A stretch of 39,746 nucleotides of DNA from Kitasatospora griseola. GTDB lineage: Bacteria > Actinomycetota > Actinomycetes > Streptomycetales > Streptomycetaceae. The notes under the pieces are model-generated. The model was given only the letters and a program-made list of their open reading frames with translations. It was not told the origin of the DNA and did not search any database. A program made the translations under genes and the position numbers. This document shows positions 32,148-39,217 of this stretch, piece by piece; position 1 is the stretch's first letter, and each line of letters starts with the position of its first letter. The DNA lies in assembly GCF_014648555.1 (NCBI RefSeq), contig NZ_BMRI01000008.1, positions 229,040 through 268,785 of the forward strand. The letters run 5' to 3'.

Positions 32148-32786
32148 ATGGCCGAACCCGAACGCCCCGCGCTCTCCCTCACCGAACGCCGCAAGGCCGC
32201 CACCCAGCAGGAGATCGCGCTCACCGCCGCCCGCCTGTTCTCCGAACGCGGCGCCGACGGCACCACCGCCGAGGACATCGCCCGCGCTGCCGGCGTCTCG
32301 CTGCGCACCTTCTACCGCTACTTCCGCACCAAGGAGGACGCCGTCGCCCCGCTGCTGGCCGACGGCTCCCGCCAGTGGATCGAGCTGCTCGCCGCCACCG
32401 CCCCCGGCACCCCGCTGCTGCCCGCCCTGCTCGACTCCGCCCGCGGCTCGCTCGACCCCTCCCCCGGCCGCCCCGCCGCCGCCCTCGCCTGGACCCGCGG
32501 CCTGCTCCGCGCCATGCCCGACGACCCGGCCCTGCGCGACGTCTGGCACCGCACCCAGCACGACGCCGAGACCGCGCTGCGCCCGGTCCTGGCCGGGCTC
32601 GCCGACCTGCCCCCGGACAGCCTCGACATCCGCCTGCTGGCCGCCGCCGCCAACGCCGCCATGCGGGTGGCCGTCGAGGCCTGGGCCGCGGGCGACACCG
32701 ACCCGGCCGGCGCCGCCGAGCTCGCCGAGACCGCCTTCCGCCGCCTGACCGGACCGCTCACCGGACAGCTCACCGAGCCGGACTGA
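32148..32786 (+). CDS. TetR-family transcriptional regulator
   Basis: A 212-residue protein with an N-terminal TetR DNA-binding domain: KAATQQEIALTAARLFSERG, then TAEDIARAAGVSLRTFYRYF and RTKEDAVAPLL, at residues about 13-62. The C-terminal ligand domain is Ala/Leu-rich and all-helical (LAWTRGLLRAMPDDPALRDV is the acyl-type pattern seen in many family members). GGGGGA precedes the ATG at 32148. It is divergent from the SDR gene. The inducer is unknown. After its stop a 200-bp convergent gap to the stress-protein gene holds only a terminator. Confidence 0.92.
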   Translation: MAEPERPALSLTERRKAATQQEIALTAARLFSERGADGTTAEDIARAAGVSLRTFYRYFRTKEDAVAPLLADGSRQWIELLAATAPGTPLLPALLDSARGSLDPSPGRPAAALAWTRGLLRAMPDDPALRDVWHRTQHDAETALRPVLAGLADLPPDSLDIRLLAAAANAAMRVAVEAWAAGDTDPAGAAELAETAFRRLTGPLTGQLTEPD

Positions 32787-32984
32787 CGCGCCCGCTTCGC
32801 CCCAGCTCATCGCCGCGATGGGCTGGTTGACGGCTCATCAGCCCGTCCGACGTACGACCAACCGACCTATTGCGCCGATCGGATGGCACGGCCCGTACCG
32901 CCCTTGCCGCGCCACCGCGCCCACCGGATCGTTGCTGCACGAACCGGCAGCGCCGCCCCGCCGGCGGCAGCAGCCGGGCGCGTA

Positions 32985-33021
32985 CCGGGCGGGCCCGTCA
33001 TGTGGCGACGGGCCCGCCCGG
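32985..33021. terminator. Bidirectional terminator between tetR-type and stress-protein genes
   Basis: A perfect 15-bp stem (CCGGGCGGGCCCGTC / GACGGGCCCGCCCGG) with a 7-base loop, 15 bases past the end of the minus-strand gene at 33037. The rest of 32787-32984 shows no gene. Confidence 0.8.
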
Positions 33022-33036
33022 ACGGGGAAACGGGGT

Positions 33037-33900
33037 TCACACCGGGACGACGGCCACCGGGCACTGCGCGTGGTGCAGGACGGCATGCACCGGTGTGGCC
33101 AGCCGGAGGCCGAAGCGCGGGACCGGCTGGTGCCGGGACATCACCACCAGCGCGGCGGTGCGGGACTCCTCCACCACGGTCGCGGCGGTGCCGCCGGTCA
33201 GTTGCTGGGTCTGCACGTCGACGGCGGGGAACTCGTCGCGCACCGGGTCGCAGGTGCGCAGCATCAGTTGCTCGTGCAGCCGGCTCTCCTCGCCGAGTTC
33301 GTCGACCATCGGCGCCATCCGGCCCACGTCGGCGACCACCGGCGACCAGGTGTGCAGCGCCCGCACCGCGAGGCCGCGCCGGGCCGCCGTCTCGCAGCCG
33401 AACCGCAGCGCGGCGGCGTCCCGTTCGTCGTGGACGGCGACCAGCACCGGTCCGTCCGGGTGCTCGGTGCCGCGGACCACCACCACCGGGCAGGCGGCGT
33501 GCGCGGCGACCCGCAGGCTGACCGAGCCGAGCAGCAGCGACGCGAACCCGCCGTGCCCGCGCGTGCCGAGCACCGCGACGCCGGCGTGCTCGGCCGCGGT
33601 CAGCACGGCCTCGGCGGCGTCGCGCGGGACGACGTCACCGGTGATCCGCAGCCCGGGGTGTGCGGCCTCCAGCCCGGACCGCACGCTCTCCAGCAGTTCT
33701 GCCGCCTCACGCAGAATCAGGTCGGTGACGGTCGTCCCGGTGCGGGGCGAGAGGGTGACGGTGCCGGTGTTGACGGCGTGCACGAGGTGCAGGCTCTCCC
33801 CGCGCCGCTCGGCCTCGCGGGCCGCCCACTCGGCAGCCTCGTTGCCGGGCACCGAACCGTCGACCCCGGCGACCACTCCACTGGGTCCCCTGATCTCCAT
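33037..33900 (-). CDS. Universal stress protein, tandem USP domains
   Basis: A 287-residue protein with two UspA domains (residues about 6-145 and 152-287). Domain 1 has the ATP-binding pattern: VVAGVDGSVPGNEAAEWAAR at its start and GTRGHGGFASLLLGSVSLRV near 120 (G-2x-G-9x-G-S/T). Domain 2 has VLVAVHDERDAAALRFGCET but a degraded second motif (MSRHQPVPRFGLRLATPVHA), so it may not bind ATP. Such proteins help survival under hypoxia, starvation or redox stress. GAGGAG precedes the ATG. Two near-identical palindromes lie about 90-150 bp upstream. Confidence 0.92.
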   Translation of the reverse strand: MEIRGPSGVVAGVDGSVPGNEAAEWAAREAERRGESLHLVHAVNTGTVTLSPRTGTTVTDLILREAAELLESVRSGLEAAHPGLRITGDVVPRDAAEAVLTAAEHAGVAVLGTRGHGGFASLLLGSVSLRVAAHAACPVVVVRGTEHPDGPVLVAVHDERDAAALRFGCETAARRGLAVRALHTWSPVVADVGRMAPMVDELGEESRLHEQLMLRTCDPVRDEFPAVDVQTQQLTGGTAATVVEESRTAALVVMSRHQPVPRFGLRLATPVHAVLHHAQCPVAVVPV

Positions 33901-33983
33901 GGCACTCTCCTCGGAGCCGGGTTGGTCCTTCTCCAGCATGCGCCGCCCCGCGCCGCCCGGACAAACAGGGACGGCGCGGGGTG

Positions 33984-34046
33984 CGGAAAGCGATTTCCGA
34001 ACGCGCGCGGGAGCACCCGGCCGACCGGATGCGGAAAGCGGTTTCC
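33984..34046. promoter_or_regulatory. Two palindromes upstream of the universal stress protein gene
   Basis: CGGAAA-GCGA-TTTCCG (33984-33999) and GGAAA-GCGG-TTTCC (34033-34046) are centred 48 bp apart. Each is embedded in the 17-mer TGCGGAAAGCG(A/G)TTTCC. The shape, an even palindrome centred on CG between A-runs and T-runs, is like LacI-type operators. The sites fill the 166 bp between the hydrolase stop and the stress-protein start. Confidence 0.5.
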
Positions 34047-34066
34047 CTCCGCGTTCGCGGCCGCCG

Positions 34067-35314
34067 TCACCGCTTCGCGGGGTCGTCCGCGCCGGTGTAC
34101 GGGGCGCCGGGCAGCGGGGCGCCGGTGAGGAAGGCGAGCACGGCGGCGCGGTACGCGGCGGGTCGGTCGACGGCGATGGCGTGACCCGCGCCCGGGACGT
34201 ACAGCAGCCGGGCTCCGGGCAGGGTGTCGCGGTACTCGCGGGTGATCTCCCAGTGCTTGTAGTCACACTCGCCGCGCAGCACCAGCGCCGGGACGCGCAC
34301 GGTGCGCAGCACGGGCCGGGGGTCGGGGCGGTGGCGCAGGTCGGCGGCGATCAGCTGGTTGGCGTAGAACCCGGGCGTCTTGACGGGCAGTTCGGCGGCC
34401 GCGCCGGGGTGGCAGGTGGCGGCGGAGCCGGAGATGGCCAGCAGGTTCCGGAACAGCGCGTCGGCCCGGTCGTCGGGCAGCAGGGCGTGCGCCTGCGCGG
34501 GGTCGAGGGCCATCAGCGCCGACCAGAGCGGGAGGCGCGGCCCGCTGCCGCCGAGACCGTCGACCCGCCGCCGCTGTTCGGGCGTGAGCCGGTCCCAGAG
34601 CTGCCCGGCCTGCTCGTCGGTGTACTCGGGGGTCCAGAGCGCGCCGGGCGAGGTGAACACCACCTGCGCGACACGGTCGGGGTGCGCGGCCAGGTACTCG
34701 GCGGCGAGGGTGCCGCCCCAGGACGCCCCGATCAGCACCATCCGCTCCGCGCCGAGCCGTTGCCGGATCGCCTCCAGATCGTCGACCTGCCGCTGCACCG
34801 TGTACCCGCCGAGGCCGGCCGGTCGCGGCGAGTCCCCCGACCCCAACTGGTCGTACGCGTACACCTGGTAGCCCGCCCGGCTCAGCTCCTCGTCCAGCCC
34901 GTCCGCCGCCTCGCCCGGCGTGCCCGGGCCGCCGTGCAGCCGGACGACGGGCTCGGGCCGGACCGTCCCCCGAGCCGCCGTCAGGTGGTACGCGAGCCGC
35001 GACCCGGTGGACAACTCCCAGTACGCGTCGGCCCGTCCGGGCACCGCCCGCTCCCCCGGCCACAGCACGGCGGCCCCCAGCGTCGCCGCCAGCACCGCGC
35101 TCATCACCACCGGCAACCAGCGCGGCCACCCGCCCAACCGCCGCGCACCCCATACCGGCAGCCCGCACCCGACGGCCACCCCGCACGCCGCGCCGCCCGC
35201 CATCACTTCCAACGCCGGCCACACCGCGCCCGCCACCACCGTCCCGACTGCGGCCCCCACGACCCCGCCGAGCACCCCGACCACCAGCAACCCACTCGCA
35301 AGCAGCTTCTTCAT
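34067..35314 (-). CDS. Membrane-anchored alpha/beta hydrolase (proline iminopeptidase-like)
   Basis: A 415-residue protein. Three N-terminal hydrophobic stretches (residues about 2-30, 33-50 and 65-85) give a membrane anchor. A peptidase family S33-type hydrolase domain follows: VVRLHGGPGTPG near residue 125 (the HGGPG motif), YDQLGSGDSPRP near 155, the nucleophile elbow LIGASWGGTLAAEYLA near 195, and VPGAGHAIAVDRP near 375 with the catalytic histidine. By family it cleaves N-terminal proline or hydrolyses small esters/amides; the true substrate is unknown. The ATG at 35314 follows AAGGTGGG; GTG at 35329 is possible. Confidence 0.88.
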   Translation of the reverse strand: MKKLLASGLLVVGVLGGVVGAAVGTVVAGAVWPALEVMAGGAACGVAVGCGLPVWGARRLGGWPRWLPVVMSAVLAATLGAAVLWPGERAVPGRADAYWELSTGSRLAYHLTAARGTVRPEPVVRLHGGPGTPGEAADGLDEELSRAGYQVYAYDQLGSGDSPRPAGLGGYTVQRQVDDLEAIRQRLGAERMVLIGASWGGTLAAEYLAAHPDRVAQVVFTSPGALWTPEYTDEQAGQLWDRLTPEQRRRVDGLGGSGPRLPLWSALMALDPAQAHALLPDDRADALFRNLLAISGSAATCHPGAAAELPVKTPGFYANQLIAADLRHRPDPRPVLRTVRVPALVLRGECDYKHWEITREYRDTLPGARLLYVPGAGHAIAVDRPAAYRAAVLAFLTGAPLPGAPYTGADDPAKR

Positions 35315-35643
35315 GCCGCCCACCTTCACGCCCCGCCCGCCCCACCGGCGTCCCCTCCGAAGCTCGACCCGGTCCCCCTCGCGGTGGATCCTCCTTCCGT
35401 CCGCGACACGACTGCCGCCGCAGCAGTCCCGGGAATTCGCTCACGAATCCCGAAACCCACAATTACCTGTCAGCACACGTTCTTCGAATTTCCACATGCC
35501 GCCCGGGCGAATCAGAACCACCAGCCCGAAAACGCCAGATCCGATCGAACATCACGACCGGTCAAATCGCCCTTTTTTGCGGCATGTCCCACCATCCGGG
35601 ATCGAACAGTCGGTCAATTTCCCCTCGCATTTCCCGAACACCC
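35315..35643. other. Intergenic region, no gene seen
   Basis: This stretch before sapA is less GC-rich than its surroundings and has no protein-like frame. It holds an imperfect inverted repeat near 35430-35455 (GGGAATTCG with CGAATCCC) and a run CCCTTTTTTG near 35571. It probably carries the upstream control region of sapA and the promoter of the hydrolase gene; I cannot place either firmly. Confidence 0.5.
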
Positions 35644-35698
35644 TTGCGTCGATTCAAATCGAATGACATGCTCATTCTCGTTCGCCAGGTGGGCGAAC
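35644..35698 (+). promoter_or_regulatory. Candidate sapA control region
   Basis: TTGCGT (35644-35649) and CATGCT (35667-35672) are 17 bp apart. The spacer is filled by the perfect inverted repeat TCGATT-CA-AATCGA (35649-35662). A second perfect repeat, GTTCGCC-N5-GGCGAAC, lies at 35680-35698, just before the ribosome site AGGGAGG, and could form a leader hairpin. The -10 match is poor. Confidence 0.4.
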
Positions 35699-35716
35699 AA
35701 AGGGAGGGACGACAAC

Positions 35717-36130
35717 ATGATTCGTGGAACGAAGACCGCCAAGCGGATCGCCGCCGGCGCGGCCGTACTGGCCACCGCGAGCGCCGGCCTGCTGGCCGCC
35801 CCGACGACCGCCCAGGCCGCCACGTACAACGGCGCCTGCGGCTCGGGGTACTCGGTGATCGACTCGCTGTCGGTCAGCGGCGGCACCGTGTTCCTGACCT
35901 ACAACAGCGGCAACGGGCAGAACTGTGTCGTGACGGTCCGCAACAGCTCCGGTTCTGCCGTTTTCATGGACGCCGGCATCAAGATTTCCGGCAGCTCCAC
36001 CTGGATCCACGACGGCGGCAACTACACCACCTACGCCGGTCCGGTGAGGATCCACGCTCCGGGGCAGTGCGTCGACTGGTACGGCACCATCGCGTCGACC
36101 GCGGTGCAGTACAACTCCCACTGCAGCTGA
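35717..36130 (+). CDS. sapA: Spore-associated protein A-like secreted protein
   Basis: A 137-residue precursor with a signal peptide (basic RGTKTAKR, then AAGAAVLATASAGLLAAPTT, cleaved after AQA). The mature protein of about 103 residues starts TYNGACGSGYSVIDSLSVSG and contains GQNCVVTVRNSSGSAVFMDA, GNYTTYAGPV and APGQCVDWYGTI, which are diagnostic of SapA from Streptomyces spore surfaces. Four cysteines could form two disulfides. The biochemical role is unknown; it is made at sporulation in relatives. AGGGAGGGA precedes the ATG. A strong terminator follows. Confidence 0.92.
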   Translation: MIRGTKTAKRIAAGAAVLATASAGLLAAPTTAQAATYNGACGSGYSVIDSLSVSGGTVFLTYNSGNGQNCVVTVRNSSGSAVFMDAGIKISGSSTWIHDGGNYTTYAGPVRIHAPGQCVDWYGTIASTAVQYNSHCS

Positions 36131-36174
36131 GTCCGAAGGCAATCACGGGTTGAATTGAATCCGTAGCGCGAAAG

Positions 36175-36223
36175 GGCCGCACGGGCCGGCCGGGCCATCG
36201 CCCCCACCTGCGCCCGTGCGGCC
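36175..36223 (+). terminator. sapA terminator
   Basis: A perfect 12-bp stem (GGCCGCACGGGC / GCCCGTGCGGCC), extendable by a G-T pair, with a 25-base loop, 44 bases after the sapA stop. Confidence 0.65.
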
Positions 36224-36269
36224 TGCTCGAAATCCGAATCCTCCTGATTCTCCGCACGCGTTTTCCGAA

Positions 36270-36302
36270 ATTCCTCCGAAACTCCTCCGACATTCCTCCG
36301 CG
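36270..36302. repeat. Three 11-bp tandem repeats upstream of the MFS gene
   Basis: ATTCCTCCGAA, ACTCCTCCGAC and ATTCCTCCGCG follow one another with a period of 11, close to one DNA turn. Related TTCCGA and TCCTCC words lie just upstream. They sit about 100-130 bp before the MFS leader in an otherwise gene-free stretch (36224-36400). Confidence 0.5.
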
Positions 36303-36400
36303 ATATCCGTACGGAAGCGCGAAGCGGCTCCGAATCCTGTTCGAAGCCGGCGCCACCGGCGTGTCGCCGCCGCCCGGAGAAATGGGCTAGGGTCCTCGGC

Positions 36401-36439
36401 GTGCCTGAGCCCGCGCCCTCCCCCGTGTGTGCCTCGTGA
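36401..36439 (+). CDS. Possible 12-residue leader peptide of the MFS gene
   Basis: A GTG at 36401 lies seven bases after a TAGGGT box, as in leaderless mRNAs, and opens a 12-codon frame reading MPEPAPSPVCAS. Its TGA overlaps the GTG of the exporter as GTGA. The spacing suggests a coupled, possibly regulatory leader peptide; chance cannot be excluded. Confidence 0.35.
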   Translation: MPEPAPSPVCAS

Positions 36440-37698
36440 GTCTCGCCCGAGCCCTGATCGATGTCCGGCCGCTGCGGACCTCCCGCCTGTTCCGGTGGCT
36501 GCTGTTCGGGCGGACGGTGTCCACCCTGGGCAGTTTCATGACCGTGGTCACCGTGATGTTCCAGGTGTGGGACAGCACCCGCAGCCCGGCGTGGAGCGGC
36601 GCTGTCGGCCTGGCGCAGGCGCTGCCCATGATCGGGTTCGGCCTGTTCGCGGGATCCTGGGTCGACCGGGCCGACCGGCGCCGGATCTATCTGCTGGGCA
36701 ACGCGGGGCAGGCGACGTGCTCGCTGCTGCTGGCGGTGCAGGGATTCGCCGGGCAGGTGCCGGTGGCCGTGGTGCTGGCGTTGGTCGCCGTGCAGGCGTC
36801 ATTCGGCGCGCTGGGTGCGCCGGCGGCGGGGGTGTTCGTGCCGCGCCTGCTGCCGAAGGACCAGGTCGCGGCGGGTCTGGCGCTCAATCAGGCGTCGGGG
36901 CAGGCGATGATGCTGCTCGGTCCGGCGGTGGCGGGCGTGGTGCTCGGCTGGTGGGGCGTCGGGGTCTGCTACCTGCTGGACGCGGCGAGCTTCGGCGTCT
37001 CCTTCGCCTGCGCGTTCGGACTGCCGCCGCTGCCTCCGGTGGGCGGCGCGTCCCGGGCGGGCCTGGGCGGAGTGGCGGACGGGCTGCGGTTCCTGACGGG
37101 CCATCGGGCGGTGCGGGGCGCGCTGCTGACGGACCTGGCAGCGACCGTGCTGTCCATGCCGGCGGCGCTGTTCCCGCTGGTCAACACCGAACGCTTCGCC
37201 GGGAACCCGCGCACCCTCGGCCTGTTCCTGTCCGCGCTGGCAGTGGGCGGCATCATCGCGACCGCCTTCTCCGGCCCCGTCACCCGATTCGGCCGCCCGG
37301 GCCCGGTGATGCTGGCCGCCGCGGCGACCTGGGGCGGCGCGCTGGCCGCGTTCGGCCTGACGCACCGGGCCTGGCCCGGCCTCCTCCTGCTGACCGTGGC
37401 CGGCGGCGCCGACGCACTGGCAGTGCTCGCCCGGACCACAATCGTCCAGACCTGCACCCCGGACGCGATGCTCGGCCGGGTCACCGCAGCCGAGACCGTC
37501 GTCGGCCAGGCCGGACCACAACTCGGCAACCTGCGCGCCGGCCTCGTCGCAACCTGGGCCGGCGCCGCCACCACCCTGATCAGCGGCGGCCTGCTCTGCC
37601 TGGCGGCAGTGGCCGCAGTCGCCGCATCGACCCCGGAGCTCCGCCGTGAACCGACGGCCACCGCCAACGGTGAACAACCGGCAACCGGATCCGGCTAG
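36436..37698 (+). CDS. MFS transporter (MFS_3-type exporter)
   Basis: A 420-residue membrane protein with about twelve helices. The N-terminal LRTSRLFRWLLFGRTVSTLG and the loop GSWVDRADRRRIYLLGNAGQ are typical of the MFS_3 subfamily, which includes enterobactin and macrolide exporters; the substrate is unknown. There is no ribosome site before GTG at 36436, which fits coupling to the 12-codon leader; GTG at 36427 is an alternative. The stop codon TAG at 37696-37698 lies within a CTAG that abuts the insertion-sequence remnant, so the last residues may have been altered by an insertion. Confidence 0.85.
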   Translation: MSLARALIDVRPLRTSRLFRWLLFGRTVSTLGSFMTVVTVMFQVWDSTRSPAWSGAVGLAQALPMIGFGLFAGSWVDRADRRRIYLLGNAGQATCSLLLAVQGFAGQVPVAVVLALVAVQASFGALGAPAAGVFVPRLLPKDQVAAGLALNQASGQAMMLLGPAVAGVVLGWWGVGVCYLLDAASFGVSFACAFGLPPLPPVGGASRAGLGGVADGLRFLTGHRAVRGALLTDLAATVLSMPAALFPLVNTERFAGNPRTLGLFLSALAVGGIIATAFSGPVTRFGRPGPVMLAAAATWGGALAAFGLTHRAWPGLLLLTVAGGADALAVLARTTIVQTCTPDAMLGRVTAAETVVGQAGPQLGNLRAGLVATWAGAATTLISGGLLCLAAVAAVAASTPELRREPTATANGEQPATGSG

Positions 37699-37712
37699 TA
37701 CTGCAACGGTGC

Positions 37713-37870
37713 TTATGGTGACGAGGCTTCAGCTCTTGGGCTGTGGCCTCGTCGCTTGTAGTGGCTGGTCCGGGCCTGATGTTGGCGTCGGTGGCGCCAG
37801 CGGGACCAGTGCAGGACGTGCGCAAGGTCCGACGGCAGCAACTCCTCGGCCGACTGAAAACAGCAACGCG
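37713..37870 (-). pseudogene. Transposase C-terminal remnant (IS701-like)
   Basis: On the minus strand the frame ending at the TAA at 37713 reads EELLPSDLAHVLHWSRWRHR, then RQHQARTSHYKRR, a typical C-terminus of streptomycete IS701-like transposases. The rest of the gene is missing; upstream of about 37870 the frame no longer looks coding. The sequence CTAGTACTGCAACGG at 37695-37709 resembles an insertion-sequence end. The element is dead. Confidence 0.55.
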
Positions 37871-37957
37871 GGATACGACCCTGCAAATTTCTACGGTTCG
37901 CAGTGAGTTCTTCACAACGACAAATTCAAGGTCTTGATTACCCCGTAAGGCAGTCGG

Positions 37958-38425
37958 TCACCGAGAGGGCGAGAAGTAGAACCAGTATTCTTCAAGGTCC
38001 TCGGGCGCACCGAGGGGGCTCTCCTCAAAAGGGAGAGCCCCCTCCGGTCTCCTGCGGAAGATCTGCAGCCACGAAGCCGACTGCGGGTCACCGAGCTCAA
38101 GGTCGACACCAGCCGGACCCGAGAAAAGTGACCATAGCTCCACCGCGGCGCCCCGAGTCACGTAGCGGTACGCGCCGATCATTTCCCAGCCGTGCGCCGT
38201 TGCGAGAGTGTCCTGACCATACTCCAGGGTGACTGAGGCGTAATGGTCCTTGTGCAGGCTCCGCACTTTGACGCGACCTTCATCGACGGTGACAAAGGAT
38301 GGAGGGTCCGCGATCTCCAGAGCCATCCAAGAACCGCCCCCTTCGTCGAAGGGGTCGTCCTCCCAGAGGCCGAACTGGCTGTTCTCGACCGACACCTTGC
38401 CGCTGACCCGCCCTGATGCAGTCAT
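37958..38425 (-). CDS. Hypothetical protein
   Basis: A 155-residue acidic soluble protein (starts MTASGRVSGKVSVENSQFGL, ends EEYWFYFSPSR). It has alternating strands and many aromatic residues and no signal or membrane segment. I recognise no family; the size, acidity and isolated position in a transposon scar would suit an orphan immunity-type protein, but nothing in the sequence proves that. The codon use is less GC-biased than that of its neighbours, a sign of horizontal origin. The ribosome site is weak (GAAG before the ATG at 38425). Confidence 0.6.
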   Translation of the reverse strand: MTASGRVSGKVSVENSQFGLWEDDPFDEGGGSWMALEIADPPSFVTVDEGRVKVRSLHKDHYASVTLEYGQDTLATAHGWEMIGAYRYVTRGAAVELWSLFSGPAGVDLELGDPQSASWLQIFRRRPEGALPFEESPLGAPEDLEEYWFYFSPSR

Positions 38426-38560
38426 GCTTCACATCGTGCCATGGGCAATACGGCCCACGAGGGAGTCCATAGAGGGTGATGCACTGCTCGGCTGACCAGC
38501 GCGTCGTCGAATGCCCGGTTCTCGGCCGCCTCCTTCGGCTTGCCTTCATCCGACGGCTCG

Positions 38561-38812
38561 TCAGGTGAGGTCCGCCTGCGGCCGGCCGGGCGGGATCTTC
38601 GACAGGCCGATCAGCGCGTCGATGCCCAGGTGCTCGAGGAGCAGGGCCTTGAGGTTGCGGCCGTCCATGAGGGTCAGGTCGTTACGGAGGGCGGTCTCCC
38701 AACTCTGCTTCCCCTACCAGGAAGTGGTGACGAGCACGCCCCTGGTGGTCCTCTTGCCGTGAAGGGTCCCCAACAGCGCCCGCACGACCTCGGGGCCGAC
38801 CACGTTCTTTCC
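38561..38812 (-). pseudogene. Fragment of a Mrr-type restriction endonuclease
   Basis: The minus strand reads KNVVGPEVVRALLGTLHGKR, then TTRGVLVTTSW, an amber stop, GKQSW, and MDGRNLKALLLEHLGIDALI. These are the C-terminal motifs of Mrr_cat endonucleases (the VVTTSxF/Y and LIDGxxL elements). The stop stands where relatives have Tyr or Phe, and a few residues after GKQSW are missing. The 5' part is gone, replaced by transposase sequence at about 38812. Not functional. Confidence 0.7.
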
Positions 38813-38819
38813 GAATCCT

Positions 38820-39002
38820 GTCGATCGGGGCAAGTACGGGTCGAAGATCCACCTGCTCACCGAACGTACCGGTTTACCCCTGCCGCTCGCGATATCCGGT
38901 GTCAACGTCCATGACAGCCAAGCCCTGATCCCGTTGACCGACGCCATCCCGCCCATCCGATCGCGCCGCGGGTCCAGACTGCAAAGTCCTGTGATCCTGT
39001 GA
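38820..39002 (+). pseudogene. IS5-family transposase fragment
   Basis: The plus strand reads VDRGKYGSKIHLLTERTGLP, LAISGVNVHDSQALIPLTDA, IPPIRSRRG, which is the central part of IS5/IS112-type transposases (the GSKIHLxxDRxGLPL and NxHDSxAL elements with a catalytic Asp). After SRRG the reading loses similarity and stops at 39002. Both ends are missing, so it is a remnant that has replaced the start of the neighbouring endonuclease fragment. Confidence 0.75.
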
Positions 39003-39217
39003 TCACGCTGGTCAAATGACCCGGTCCGCGTCGCCGACGAGAACTGACCGGGCGTCGGGCGGCGGTGCTCCCGGCGTCGGCCGCACCCTTCGCGCGGGCC
39101 GACGCCTCGACGCGCGGGCCGGCTTGCCGTCCTCCACATGCATGGTTCGATGGAACACGGGGCCCTTTCCGGATGTCACGCATGGCATGCCTTCCAGACT
39201 CACGGAGGAGCGAGCCG
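39003..39217. other. Gene-free leader upstream of the partial ORF
   Basis: No protein-like frame. It holds GTGATCCTGTGATCACG near 38991-39007 and palindromic bits such as GCATGGCATGC near 39180, and presumably the promoter of the gene that starts at 39218. I cannot place -10 and -35 boxes. Confidence 0.4.

Noticed and set aside
32870..36130. A 1086-codon plus-strand frame ending at the sapA stop
   Set aside because: Only its last 137 codons (sapA) are real; the rest is antisense to the stress-protein and hydrolase genes, and sapA has its own ribosome site and signal peptide.
36270..36302. CRISPR or minisatellite array
   Set aside because: Only three imperfect 11-bp units with no spacers; no cas genes in the window.
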